A stretch of DNA of 53,948 bases from Candidatus Sulfopaludibacter sp. SbA3 (GTDB lineage: Bacteria > Acidobacteriota > Terriglobia > Bryobacterales > Bryobacteraceae), in assembly GCA_945890485.1 (NCBI GenBank), contig CAMDCN010000027.1:1-53948 (forward strand), read 5' to 3'. The notes beneath the pieces were generated by a model. The model made no database searches, was not told where the DNA came from, and worked only from the letters and a program-made list of their open reading frames with translations. Shown piece after piece: positions 9,556 through 17,356 of this stretch (the first letter of the stretch is position 1; each line of letters opens with the position of its first letter). The translations under genes and the position numbers were made by a program.

Positions 9556-9993
9556 CTATCCATTGCGCACTAACCGTGCCGGCCGGTCCATCGTGAGCCC
9601 GAGCGCCTCCACAACCTTGCGAATCCGCGCAAAGCTCGCGCTCTCGTACTCCGTCGACTCGTAGCGTTGGATCTGCTGGGTCTTTACCCCGAGCCGCTGG
9701 GCCAGCCCCTCCTGCGTCATGCCTGCCGCGATGCGGGCGCGAATCAGGGTCTTCGGCAGATCCTCGACGGCTTCCAGGAGTAGCCCCTTGCTCTTTCCTG
9801 CCTGCAAGTTTTCGTAGGCGTGAATCTGCTGCTCGAGCTCACGCCATTGGCTTTCGGCTGCCTCGCGCTGCGCTTGCCACAAGCGTGGGGTGATATTGGC
9901 CGGGCGTTCCTGGCTGGCCAGTTCGGCGAGAGCTTCCTGAAATCGGCGAGCCTGCGCTTTGGTGATCCGGTATTGCTTCTCATTCTTGATCAT
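9556..9993 (-). CDS. XRE-family helix-turn-helix protein, probable antitoxin
   Basis: The 145 residues have a helical N-terminal half (about 1-80, with ITKAQARRFQEALAELASQE) and an XRE helix-turn-helix at about 85-135: TLIRARIAAGMTQEGLAQRL, then GVKTQQIQRYESTEYESASF. The ATG at 9993 overlaps the stop of the upstream DUF6932-type gene by four bases, so the two are co-translated. HTH antitoxins of this type repress their own operon and bind the toxin through the non-DNA-binding domain. Those roles are family knowledge. The toxin-first gene order is typical of HigBA-like loci. Confidence 0.85.
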   Translation of the reverse strand: MIKNEKQYRITKAQARRFQEALAELASQERPANITPRLWQAQREAAESQWRELEQQIHAYENLQAGKSKGLLLEAVEDLPKTLIRARIAAGMTQEGLAQRLGVKTQQIQRYESTEYESASFARIRKVVEALGLTMDRPARLVRNG

Positions 9994-10436
9994 CCTGTCT
10001 TCCTCCTTCGCAAACGAATCGCTACGATCCCCTTCGGTTCGCCCGTCAACTTATTTACCTGGAAAAACTCGACAAAGAGCCTTCCTGTCGCCCCTTCCGG
10101 CAACTGCGCCGGAAAGAACTCCCCCAGGAACTGCCGTTTCTGCGCTGCCCGGCCATCGGCGAAATCCCAGAAGACCGGTTCCACCTGGGTATCGTCCACA
10201 TTCTGTATGTCCCAGCACGCATCAAAGTCCCCGGGGTAACTCTTGGTGGTGACGAAGCTCCCGTCCAAGTAGACCAACCGGCATCCGGCCCGCCCCAATA
10301 GAGCGCACGCTCTCCGAAATCCGGCCAGCAATTGCCGCCTGCGCGGATTGAACGCCAATCGGATTTCGATCTCCGGCCAGCTGGCGAAATGGACTCCGGG
10401 TGGCAGGTCGCCGTTGCTCAACCATTCAGGAATCAT
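9990..10436 (-). CDS. DUF6932-like, nucleotidyltransferase-fold protein, probable toxin
   Basis: This 148-residue protein carries LVYLDGSFVTTKSYPGDFDA followed by CWD. The GSF...(D)FD pattern resembles the catalytic core of minimal nucleotidyltransferases. The C-terminal half has EFFPAQLPEGATGRLFVEFF. It is the upstream gene of a two-gene operon with an XRE protein, with a four-base overlap (ATGA). Such XRE/DUF6932 pairs are common and usually annotated only as hypothetical plus regulator. Toxin activity is inferred from operon form and fold. It starts at ATG 10436. Confidence 0.7.
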   Translation of the reverse strand: MIPEWLSNGDLPPGVHFASWPEIEIRLAFNPRRRQLLAGFRRACALLGRAGCRLVYLDGSFVTTKSYPGDFDACWDIQNVDDTQVEPVFWDFADGRAAQKRQFLGEFFPAQLPEGATGRLFVEFFQVNKLTGEPKGIVAIRLRRRKTG

Positions 10437-10508
10437 TGTATCAACACCATGTTTATGTTGTATTGGGGGATCCGGCCGTCTCCTGACTCTGGTATCGAAC
10501 CGTGGCCG

Positions 10509-10703
10509 TCAGCCAAGGTGCGTCAGTCGGCACGCCTCCAGATCCTCCCGCGTTAAGCCCGGATAGTTCACCAGAAGCTCCTCCCCGGACACTCCGGACT
10601 CCAGCAACTCCAACAGGAACTCGACGGCCAGCCGCGTCCCCTGAATCACCGGTTTCCCCCCAAGAATGCCAGGATCCCTAACGATCCTCTCTGCCAGCTC
10701 CAT
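10509..10703 (-). CDS. DUF433 (VapB-like) antitoxin, orphan
   Basis: The 64-residue protein has the DUF433 pattern: RIVRDPGILGGKPVIQGTRL, then a helical segment LLELLESGVSGEELLVNYPG and LTREDLEACRL. DUF433 proteins are small winged-helix antitoxins usually followed by a PIN-like DUF5615 toxin. No such gene lies downstream: the next leftward gene is the DUF6932 protein, and only 72 bp separate the two. It is therefore an intact antitoxin without a toxin. A second DUF433 gene at 11083 does have a (broken) DUF5615 partner. Confidence 0.85.
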   Translation of the reverse strand: MELAERIVRDPGILGGKPVIQGTRLAVEFLLELLESGVSGEELLVNYPGLTREDLEACRLTHLG

Positions 10704-10767
10704 ACAGGCCAGTGTACTCTGCGTAGCTCCCGGTTCTACGCTGCCGAAGCTATGCTGACGTGGATAG

Positions 10768-11010
10768 CGAAATCTGTTGGAGCATCTCCATCCAACGTAC
10801 CTCGGCCTGCGCTCCTGTATCCGTCGTCCCGCTAGTGTCGTACACCGCCCGCACCGGGATCATGGCCCCTGCGGCCAGCGTCCCGCCACAGCCCCCAGCG
10901 TCGGGAACCGCCCAACGCCCCGCTGCACCTACGGAGGCCACCACAGGGGCACCCCCCGGTTTACTCGCCAAGCTGCTTCGCGACACGCGATGAGCCTTCC
11001 CCAGCTCCTG
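10768..11010 (-). pseudogene. Composite remnant of XRE and antitoxin-like genes
   Basis: On the minus strand the right part (about 10929-11010) reads MQELGKAHRVSRSSLASKPG, similar to the start of the XRE helix-turn-helix of the intact gene at 13693-14031. The DNA around TGAGCCTTCCCCAGCTCCTG also matches that gene. The left part (10768-10824) reads TDTGAQAEVRWMEMLQQIS, a diverged copy of the N-terminus of the 71-residue antitoxin-like gene at 8748-8963. The two are fused through low-complexity sequence and stop soon after. Positions 10856-11002 also match 528-669. This looks like stacked debris of toxin-antitoxin genes. Confidence 0.6.
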
Positions 11011-11013
11011 CAC

Positions 11014-11053
11014 CGCGCTCCTGCGAACGCTTGCCAGCCTTCGCAGGAGCGCG
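11014..11053. repeat. Perfect 14-bp inverted repeat (stem-loop)
   Basis: CGCGCTCCTGCGAA at 11014-11027 pairs perfectly with TTCGCAGGAGCGCG at 11040-11053 across a 12-base loop. There is no T-run right after it, so it is not a classic terminator on the plus strand. Two near-direct repeats of GCGTATCTTTGAA-like sequence follow at 11051-11080, just before the DUF433 gene. It could be an operator, a transcript-end structure or a recombination scar at the end of the pseudogene remnant. Confidence 0.8.
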
Positions 11054-11082
11054 TATCTTGAAGGGAACGCGTATCTTTGAAT

Positions 11083-11328
11083 ATGGTTCGGAGCTGGATG
11101 AGAGCAGACAGCCTAAAGAGAATCACGGTGGAACAAGGGAAGTGTGGCGGTCGGCCCTGTATCCGGGGTCATCGGCTCCGCGTCTCCGACCTGCTCGAAC
11201 TCCTGGCTAACGGCGCCGGTGTGGATGAAATCCTGACAGACTATGAATTCCTGGAGCGCGAGGACATCTACGTGGCGATGGAATACGCAGCCCACCAGGT
11301 CGATCACACCGTCCTGCAAATGTCGTGA
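11083..11328 (+). CDS. DUF433 (VapB-like) antitoxin
   Basis: The protein starts at ATG 11083 (TTG 11077 and ATG 11098 are alternatives) and has 81 residues. The DUF433 core reads RITVEQGKCGGRPCIRGHRL, then LLELLANGAGVDEILTDY, FLEREDIYVAMEYAA. The typical GGxPxIRGxRl pattern is intact. Its stop at 11326-11328 lies 9 bp before the GTG of the DUF5615-type toxin gene, the normal antitoxin-toxin order. The toxin is frameshifted, so this antitoxin may now be unpaired. Confidence 0.88.
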   Translation: MVRSWMRADSLKRITVEQGKCGGRPCIRGHRLRVSDLLELLANGAGVDEILTDYEFLEREDIYVAMEYAAHQVDHTVLQMS

Positions 11329-11337
11329 CGTTGGTAG

Positions 11338-11644
11338 GTGGATAACCAGCTACCCGCGGCACTCGCCCGTTTCCTCAGCGCGCGCGGAGTAGAAAGCGCT
11401 CACGTCCTCGACTTGGATCTGGGGGATGCCGCCGTTTCCGAAATCTGGGTCTACGCCATCGCGAATAACGCAGTCGTCATCAGCAAGGATGAGGACTTCT
11501 TGTACCTCGCTCACAAGCCGGCCCCCACGTCTAGGCTTATCCGGAAACTGCCGCACCAAAGCATTGCTGACCGCTTTCGAAAGCGCGTGGCCAAAAATCG
11601 AAGCCGCGTTAATGGCCGGAGATCGCATCATCGAGCTTCGGTAA
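11338..11644 (+). pseudogene. DUF5615 PIN-like toxin gene, frameshifted
   Basis: From GTG 11338 the frame reads LPAALARFLSARGVESAHVL, then DLGDAAVSEIWVYA and VVISKDEDFLYLA, the usual front two-thirds of a DUF5615 (Mut7-C/PIN-like) RNase. After about 11543 the family C-terminus continues in another frame: GNCRTKALLTAFESAWPKIE, then ALMAGDRIIELR and a stop at 11642-11644. The expected WVRL segment before GN is missing at the switch, so a small deletion broke the gene. It partners the intact DUF433 gene upstream. Confidence 0.85.
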
Positions 11645-11796
11645 CGCCATCGGACTGCGGGCGAGCCAAGCCACAGAGAGGCAACGATCGCCTGTTGCGT
11701 TTGCAAACTCCAAGCCGTCGCGGCAATCCAGATATCCCGCCGGAAACTGCGGGCCTATAGATTCGTCTCACAACCCTGGACTAAGATCCGGACAAC

Positions 11797-12981
11797 ATGG
11801 AATCGAAAAGGGCGATTGGCCACGAAATCGCCGAACTCCTCATCACGCAAGTCGTCAACCCCACGCTCGCCATGGGGAAAGCGCTCGGCCGACTCGAAGG
11901 CGCAAGAGAAGGTTGGGCCGACGGCCATCGAGAGGGCCAAGAGGAAGTCATCGCCGCAACCCTGCAAGCAATTCTCACTGCCCGCTTCGGCTTGCTACGG
12001 CCATGGGTGCTCGCCAAGATCGCCCATGCCACCCCGGAAGCCCTGTACCGTTGGCTCCAACGGGATCAACAAAATCTCACGCTCGAAGAGACGTTGCGCG
12101 AGTTTGCCGAGAGATTTCCCCTCCCGCCAGCGCACTCTCACTCCAGAGGAATGGCGCAGCAATACGACACCACCTTCAAATCGCTCTTCCGCCGCTCCCA
12201 CGGGGTCCTGTCTCGTCTCCTCTTCGGGGAAGTCGTCGATTGGCCCAACGTCGAACTGCCAGAGGTCCGCAATCTCCGCGTCGACCTCCTCGCCCACTGT
12301 GCCGACGGCACGTTCCGCCAACTGGAATTGCAGGTCAACAACGACAACCAAATGCCGTTCCGCATGTTGGAATACGCTGTCGCTCTGCAGCGTTCCCTCG
12401 GCCAACCCGTCGAACAAACCGTTCTCTATGTCGGCCGCGGCCCTCTCACCATGCCCGCGAGCTACCAAGGCCCCCGAACCCGCCACGAATATACAATCCT
12501 GAACCTCCGCGAAATGGACGGCACGCCCCTCCTCGAAAGCGACGACTGGACTGACAACGAGTGGGCGCTCCTCACCCGCACCGACCCCGAAGCGGTTATG
12601 CGAGTAGTCTTCCAAAAGCTCCACAACCTCAGCGGATCGGAGCAGCAGGAAGCAGCCAACTCCTTCATGCTCATCGGAGGCATACTAGGGATAGAGAAGG
12701 AAATCGAGAGGAGGATGAGAGACGAAATGAGCATCGACGTCATGGAAAACCAAGTTCTCGGCCCCGCCATCCGGAAAGGCCTCGAACAGGGCCGCCAAGA
12801 AGGCCGGCAAGAAGGTCGGCAACAAGTCATTGGCTATGCGCTCCAGGCGATACTCAAAGCGCACTTCGGCCCCCTCCCCCCGTGGGCGCTCACCAAAATC
12901 ACCGAAGCCCCCTTCGAAACCCAGGAACGCTGGCTACAAACCGACCCCGCCGGCTCCACCCTCGAAGAATTCCTCCGCTAG
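11797..12981 (+). CDS. Rpn-type PD-(D/E)XK nuclease fused to a duplicated C-terminus
   Basis: The frame is open for 394 residues. The nuclease proper probably starts at ATG 12151 (residue 119, MAQQYDTTFKSLF), with the PDDEXK_2 core RVDLLAHC...LELQ at about 161-180 and a Gln/Gly/Arg-rich linker (GRQEGRQEGRQQ) before the C-terminal DUF4351-like helices. Residues about 27-105 (GREx-type linker, LQAILTARFG, PEALYRWLQ, LTLEETLREF) repeat the C-terminus (about 320-394, LQAILKAHFG, ETQERWLQ, STLEEFLR). The first 118 residues are thus the tail of a second copy in frame with the whole gene. Rpn proteins are DNases linked to recombination and to transposase-like families. Whether the long or short form is made is unknown. 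Confidence 0.8.
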   Translation: MESKRAIGHEIAELLITQVVNPTLAMGKALGRLEGAREGWADGHREGQEEVIAATLQAILTARFGLLRPWVLAKIAHATPEALYRWLQRDQQNLTLEETLREFAERFPLPPAHSHSRGMAQQYDTTFKSLFRRSHGVLSRLLFGEVVDWPNVELPEVRNLRVDLLAHCADGTFRQLELQVNNDNQMPFRMLEYAVALQRSLGQPVEQTVLYVGRGPLTMPASYQGPRTRHEYTILNLREMDGTPLLESDDWTDNEWALLTRTDPEAVMRVVFQKLHNLSGSEQQEAANSFMLIGGILGIEKEIERRMRDEMSIDVMENQVLGPAIRKGLEQGRQEGRQEGRQQVIGYALQAILKAHFGPLPPWALTKITEAPFETQERWLQTDPAGSTLEEFLR

Positions 12982-13123
12982 CGGCGCCGCCAAGGTCTCG
13001 CACCACGGAACCTCGTAAGCGGCCGATGCCTATGCGGAACTTTGCTGCAGCCGAACCAGATAGCAATCGCAGGCCCTCGACTTTGCCGCCGTCACGATAT
13101 CCTGACAAGAAAGGAGCCACGCC

Positions 13124-13342
13124 ATGACCATGCGAGAGGAGATACACCAACTGGTGGATGAGTTGTCGGACGGGAAAGCTGAGCTCGTACGTGAGTGGCT
13201 GCACGACCTCCGAGATGCCAACGACGAGGATGGACCACCCCTGGATTCGGAGGCGCTTTCTTCATTGGATCGTGGTCTCGCCGATCTCGCCGCACGACGG
13301 GTAACCCATCTCGCCGACTACGAACGCGAACGCGGACGGTGA
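13124..13342 (+). CDS. Small antitoxin, partner of the RelE-like toxin
   Basis: The 72-residue product starts at ATG 13124, which AAAGGAG at 13110-13116 supports. It is helical and acidic (MREEIHQLVDELSDGKAELV, then a DEDGPPLDSEALSSLDRGLA segment) and lacks an obvious DNA-binding motif. Its stop overlaps the GTG of the RelE-like gene by four bases (GTGA). Antitoxin identity rests on size, acidity and coupling to a recognisable toxin gene; the family was not identified. Confidence 0.8.
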   Translation: MTMREEIHQLVDELSDGKAELVREWLHDLRDANDEDGPPLDSEALSSLDRGLADLAARRVTHLADYERERGR

Positions 13343-13602
13343 CCTTCGGCATCTGCCTTACCCACGAAGCTGAAAAGGTCCTCGATCGGATAGATCGGCC
13401 GACCGAAGAAAGAATTCGCCACCGCTTCCGTCAGCTTGCCATCGACCCCTTCGATCCTCGAATCTCTGGCGCCCTCACCGATAGGCCTGGAGTTCGAAAA
13501 TCTCGTGTCGGAAGCTGGCGAATTTTGTACACGGTAGACCGCGAAGCCAAGCTGCTCTTCGTTATCACTGTTGACACCCGGGGCCAAGTCTACCGGCGCT
13601 AA
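13339..13602 (+). CDS. RelE/ParE-family toxin
   Basis: The 87-residue product starts at GTG 13339. It has the RelE fold layout: EAEKVLDRIDRPTEERIRHR (helices), then DPFDPRISGAL, RPGVRKSRVGSWRILYTVD and LLFVITVDTRGQVYRR. The KSRVGSWRILY motif and the V..RG..YR end are typical of the family. RelE toxins cleave mRNA on the ribosome, whereas ParE toxins poison gyrase; sequence alone does not decide here. It is intact and translationally coupled to its antitoxin. Confidence 0.9.
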   Translation: MTFGICLTHEAEKVLDRIDRPTEERIRHRFRQLAIDPFDPRISGALTDRPGVRKSRVGSWRILYTVDREAKLLFVITVDTRGQVYRR

Positions 13603-13692
13603 CAGCCTATCGCTGCCGTACTCTTCCTTCTCCAGACTGGGAAACTATCTCTTTCAGGTTCCTGTTACGGCAGAACTCCGAGGAACCCCGAA

Positions 13693-14031
13693 TCAGCGGT
13701 CCTCGTCGGGTGCAGTTCCCACATCAGCAAGCCCGGTCAGCATCACCGGCGCCCGGCCAGGAAACTCGGCGACCAGCGACAACTTTCCCCCCATCGCCTC
13801 CACGTAGCCGCATAGCGTGGAAATCAGCAGATCACTGCGTTGCTCCAAACGCGATACCCCCTCCTGTCCGATTCCCAGCTTCTTGGCCATGGCGCTCTGC
13901 GTCATGCGATGCGCCTTTCGCAGCTCTTGCAGCGCTCTCTCTTCTGCAATCAACGTGGCCGAACGCGCCACCACGCGCCGCTGGCGCTCCTCTGGCAGTT
14001 CACTCAATTTCTGCTCTAAAGTCTTGCTCAT
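13693..14031 (-). CDS. XRE-family antitoxin (HigA-like), orphan
   Basis: The protein starts at ATG 14031 (MSKTLEQKLSELPEERQRRV) and has 112 residues. A helix-turn-helix lies at about 40-75: LQELRKAHRMTQSAMAKKLG, then IGQEGVSRLEQRSDLLISTL. The C-terminal VEAMGGKLSLVAEFPG is typical of HigA-type antitoxins that follow a RelE-like HigB. No HigB gene is present: the ParA-type gene ends 45 bp upstream, and the next downstream gene is the convergent RelE-like toxin. Two DNA remnants of similar genes lie at 528-669 and 10856-11002. Confidence 0.88.
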   Translation of the reverse strand: MSKTLEQKLSELPEERQRRVVARSATLIAEERALQELRKAHRMTQSAMAKKLGIGQEGVSRLEQRSDLLISTLCGYVEAMGGKLSLVAEFPGRAPVMLTGLADVGTAPDEDR

Positions 14032-14075
14032 CCTAAGCTCCCGTCGGAACTGCACCGCCATTAAAGACTCGCTGA

Positions 14076-15050
14076 TCAAGGGCATCCCACCCTTCGTCCA
14101 ATTTCGCCACACAACCTCTCAAAGTCCGCGCGGCATTGATGAACGCTAGCCTGGTGGGCGCCAATCGCACCGTCCGCACTCGTCAAGGCAAACATTGGTT
14201 TGCGGGCCTCCATCGCAATCGGCATCAGGCTCCGGTAGTGCTTGATCCGTTGAATCTGATTGGGATCAGGCTGCTCGGATAGGCACCACTGGCCCAGCAC
14301 ACTCTCGCGGTAACCCTGCGCCAAGCGCTCCTGCCAGCGAGCAGACGCTTTCGTCGGCCGCCCCAACCGCTCGGCATTTTGCATCAGCACATAGCCGCAG
14401 GGGCGCATATCCCCCTGCGGCATCTCCCCTACCGCTGGGCTCGCCTGCGGCAGAGCCGCCTGCCAAGTCTTCCGCCACTGACCCACCATCGGGCCAAGAT
14501 TCCGCAGGCCCTGCAGAGAAAACAGGTCCGGCGCTACTGGCACCACGACGTGGCTCGCTGCCACTAACGCCGCCCGATTGATCGCCCCCAGGTTCGGTCC
14601 AACGTCGATCAAGACAAGATCGGCCCGGTGTCTCTTCGCAGCATTCCGAAGTACACGCCAAAACGCTGTCGTTACCCGAAACGCCCTCTCCCGGCCCTCT
14701 AGGCAGCGCGGCCATTCCGTAGAAAGATCGTCTTCGATTCTCGACAACGCCAAGTCGCCCACCAGCAACCCTAACCCCTCCGTTAAAGGCTCGATGTGGG
14801 CCTCGCTCACGTCGCCCGTGCCACCAAATAGCGGTGCCACCGCGCCGTACAAGGTTTGCGGATGTTCCTCATCGGGCCACAACGCTTCCAGCCGATCGAC
14901 GTCCAGCGCCATAATCGACAGGTTCGACTGAGGGTCCAGGTCCACCGCCAGCACCCGCTTCCCCATCCCCGTCAGCATCCAAGCGCAGTGATATACCAAC
15001 GACGTCTTCCCTACGCCTCCCTTGTTATTGAAGAAAGCGATGCTGATCAC
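14076..15050 (-). CDS. ParA/MinD-type ATPase
   Basis: This 324-residue deviant-Walker ATPase has KGGVGKT at 10-16 (Walker A), DLDPQSN near 38 (motif A') and LVLIDVGPNLG near 145 (Walker B). ParA enzymes dimerise on ATP, bind DNA non-specifically and position plasmids, chromosomes or protein cargo. No ParB or parS-like array is nearby. Instead its ATG overlaps by four bases the stop of an upstream AlbA_2/HATPase_c_4 gene, so the two are made together. Given the toxin-antitoxin and restriction genes around, it could be a plasmid-derived partition gene or one half of a two-gene system. Confidence 0.9.
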   Translation of the reverse strand: MISIAFFNNKGGVGKTSLVYHCAWMLTGMGKRVLAVDLDPQSNLSIMALDVDRLEALWPDEEHPQTLYGAVAPLFGGTGDVSEAHIEPLTEGLGLLVGDLALSRIEDDLSTEWPRCLEGRERAFRVTTAFWRVLRNAAKRHRADLVLIDVGPNLGAINRAALVAASHVVVPVAPDLFSLQGLRNLGPMVGQWRKTWQAALPQASPAVGEMPQGDMRPCGYVLMQNAERLGRPTKASARWQERLAQGYRESVLGQWCLSEQPDPNQIQRIKHYRSLMPIAMEARKPMFALTSADGAIGAHQASVHQCRADFERLCGEIGRRVGCP

Positions 15051-16261
15051 GCCGTCTCCCCCTGCACAATGGCGGCCACAAACGCCAACTCCACTTCAAA
15101 CCGCAATCGATCTCCCAGTGCCTTCCGCGCAATCGCAATGCCGGCGCCAAACCGCTGCACATAACCCAACGCTCGCAACGCCTCGGCCAGGTTCGGGTTC
15201 CGGTAGTCCGTCACCCCCGGCCGCCCAAAGTTTTCCCGTGTCACCGCCCCAAACGGCCCACCGGGGTTATGAATCTCAATTCGGTCATCAAACCAATAGA
15301 CCCGCACGGGTGCGTTCGTCGCCTCAAAACTGCGATGCATAAACGCATTGCGGATCAACTGGCGCAGCGCGTCTTTGGGGTACGCTTCCGACCTCTCTTC
15401 TCTCGCCACATCGGAAAAGCGAACTCCCCGCGTGTTGTGCGCGTCGATCTTCTCCTCCAATCGACGGATCTGATCCGCAATCGTCCCGTGGATCACCTCT
15501 TCGTCAGTTACCGGCGCGCTCAAATCCGTACCCGCCACCCGTAGAAACTGCGCATAACATCCGGCCAACCAGTCCGCTGGCGATCTTCCAATCACCAGCA
15601 TCCCCAACACCGTCGGTACCGGCTCTGCTTCGCTCACCACCATCTTCGTCGCCGCCAGCTTCTGTTCCAGGCTGCGTTCGTTTGCCGCCAGCACATCCGG
15701 TGCCACCAGCGCCGGCAGATACTCCTGCTGAAATCGCAATAGGTCGAGATCGTCGATCTGCGCTTCGCGAACCGGCTGAACATCGTAAGGGCGATCCGCG
15801 AATCGTCGCCGCTCGTTCAGGACGCGCTCGTCCTGCGCCGCCGCCAGTCCGCGCCTTGGGCCCCAGCGGACATGGATTCGTCCCTTGTATCGCACCGGCG
15901 GCGTGTCGCACGGCCAAACCGTCAACACCGCACTCTCTGCACCGTCAAGAGTTCGCTTCTCCACCTGCAGACTCGGGGGCGGCGCGATATTGCCATCGGT
16001 CTTGATATCGGCCAGTTGGCGCAGCAGTTCATCGGTTACCGCGAAAGTTTCGACTGGCGAACCGTCATCGCGAACGCCGATAAGCACGACTCCGGGCCCT
16101 GCGTGTCCCGCCAGATTGTTCGCGAAAGCGCAAACCGCTTCCCGAACGGTTCGCGGTGCCTCACCGCGAAAGCTCTCCTTGCGCTCCACACGGTCGGACT
16201 CCAGATCGTTCCGCATCGCCAAGAGCTCACCGTCACTCAGGGGCCTCATCCTTGCCATCAT
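15047..16261 (-). CDS. AlbA_2 + HATPase_c_4 (RecG-like) protein
   Basis: The 404 residues have an N-terminal AlbA_2 domain (about 12-140: DRVERKESF, then VREAVCAFANNLAGHAGPGV, VLIGV and a C-terminal YKGRIHVRWG) and a C-terminal HATPase_c_4 module (about 290-385: KDALRQLIRNAFMHRSFE, VRVYWFDDRIEIHNPGG, NPNLAEALRALGY, RFGAGIAIARKAL). Proteins of this layout are annotated as transcriptional regulators or RecG-like. The N-terminus has an alternative Met at residue 2 or 5. It is the first gene of a two-gene operon with the ParA-type ATPase (four-base overlap). It faces away from the terminase cassette, separated by 311 bp. Confidence 0.88.
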   Translation of the reverse strand: MMARMRPLSDGELLAMRNDLESDRVERKESFRGEAPRTVREAVCAFANNLAGHAGPGVVLIGVRDDGSPVETFAVTDELLRQLADIKTDGNIAPPPSLQVEKRTLDGAESAVLTVWPCDTPPVRYKGRIHVRWGPRRGLAAAQDERVLNERRRFADRPYDVQPVREAQIDDLDLLRFQQEYLPALVAPDVLAANERSLEQKLAATKMVVSEAEPVPTVLGMLVIGRSPADWLAGCYAQFLRVAGTDLSAPVTDEEVIHGTIADQIRRLEEKIDAHNTRGVRFSDVAREERSEAYPKDALRQLIRNAFMHRSFEATNAPVRVYWFDDRIEIHNPGGPFGAVTRENFGRPGVTDYRNPNLAEALRALGYVQRFGAGIAIARKALGDRLRFEVELAFVAAIVQGETA

Positions 16262-16572
16262 CGCACTCAGAGAACGACGCCGGAAGACTCATTTTGGGCC
16301 TCTCGCGGTCGCAGCCCACCCCTGTCTGGCCATAAAAACCCAGAAATTCGCCCACTTGAAAAGTGCGGTCACAGTGCATTCAGAAAATTGTTATTCTCAT
16401 AACTGGCTCATTCTCAAACACTTACTGCCGCTGGCCGCTCGGTGGTGCCTCGTCTGCCCTTCCCGTCCCTGCTACCGTAATCAGTGAAAAAGCGCTCGTT
16501 GCCAGATCCAGTATGCGGATTCCGGCAACCAGCGCTTTTTCCATTTCCAGCACTATTTTCAGGAGTCTCCTC
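16262..16572. promoter_or_regulatory. Divergent intergenic region with a terminator-like leader hairpin
   Basis: This region separates the leftward AlbA_2/HATPase gene from the rightward terminase cassette. An imperfect 17-bp inverted repeat sits at 16487-16503 and 16524-16540 (AAAAAGCGCTCGTTGCC against GGCAACCAGCGCTTTTT, one mismatch, 20-base loop), ending in a T-run. AGGAG at 16561-16565 and ATG 16573 follow. Any rightward transcript must cross a terminator-like structure just before the gene. The promoter itself was not located with confidence. Confidence 0.75.
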
Positions 16573-17352
16573 ATGGCCCAAAAGCCTCTCACCGCGGAGC
16601 AAAAGGCGCGCCGCGCCGAAACCGCTCGCGCCAACGGCGCCAAAAGCCGCGGACCCAAAACACCCACCGGCAAATACATCAGCTCCCTGAATTCCATCAT
16701 CACCGGCGAATATCTCGGCCGGCTCGAAGCGGAAATTCCGCCCAGCCTCGTTGGTGGCTCGGAAGCCGACTGGAAAGAATATCGCCGCTACCTCCAGATC
16801 AACGCCCGGCAGATGCAACCGGCCTCGGAATGCGAAATCGACCTCATCCGGCAAATCGCCGTGCACTGCTTTCACATCCATCGGATTCAGCGCATCGAAC
16901 GAACCTTGCGCCGGGCCGACCAGGAAAAGCTACTCGGGTCGCATCCGGATCTCAGAGGCCACGAAAGTGAGGCAATGTCCTACCGGGCCGGCATGACCGA
17001 CGACAAAATGTGGAGCGCCCTGCAGCGAGATCGGAAATCGCACGAGGCCTCCGTCATCAGCTACCGGCGGATGTTCCGGCAACTGCGCCAGGATACGCCC
17101 ATGGTGCCCGCCGAACCCGTCAGTGTCGCCGTCGACATGCTCTATGAAGAGGATCCGCTGCCGCCGCCGCACATCGTCACCGAAGCCTTGGAGCACGCCG
17201 AAAAAGCAAAAAGCGAACCCAGCCATAAAGTGCCGTACTGGGTCGATAAACTGCTGAACGATCAGGAGTTACTCGAAATGGTCGCCGCCCGCGATAATCT
17301 CAAAATCAGCCAGGGCCGCCTGGTCTTGCCCAAACGGCCCAAGGCGGCCTGA
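16573..17352 (+). CDS. GPxTPxGK-signature basic protein of unknown function
   Basis: The 259 residues start at ATG 16573 with AGGAG 7 nt upstream. The N-terminus is very basic and ends in a conserved patch, ARANGAKSRGPKTPTGKYIS, followed by a helical body (about 60-200) with many Arg/Glu pairs. The same signature (NRANAQKSTGPRTPEGK) opens the partial gene at 53587. Such proteins are abundant and multicopy in acidobacterial genomes, by my recollection. Four bases after its stop begins a terminase-like gene, so it occupies the small-terminase position. A nucleic-acid-binding role is only an inference from the basic N-terminus. Confidence 0.8.
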   Translation: MAQKPLTAEQKARRAETARANGAKSRGPKTPTGKYISSLNSIITGEYLGRLEAEIPPSLVGGSEADWKEYRRYLQINARQMQPASECEIDLIRQIAVHCFHIHRIQRIERTLRRADQEKLLGSHPDLRGHESEAMSYRAGMTDDKMWSALQRDRKSHEASVISYRRMFRQLRQDTPMVPAEPVSVAVDMLYEEDPLPPPHIVTEALEHAEKAKSEPSHKVPYWVDKLLNDQELLEMVAARDNLKISQGRLVLPKRPKAA

Positions 17353-17356
17353 CCGC

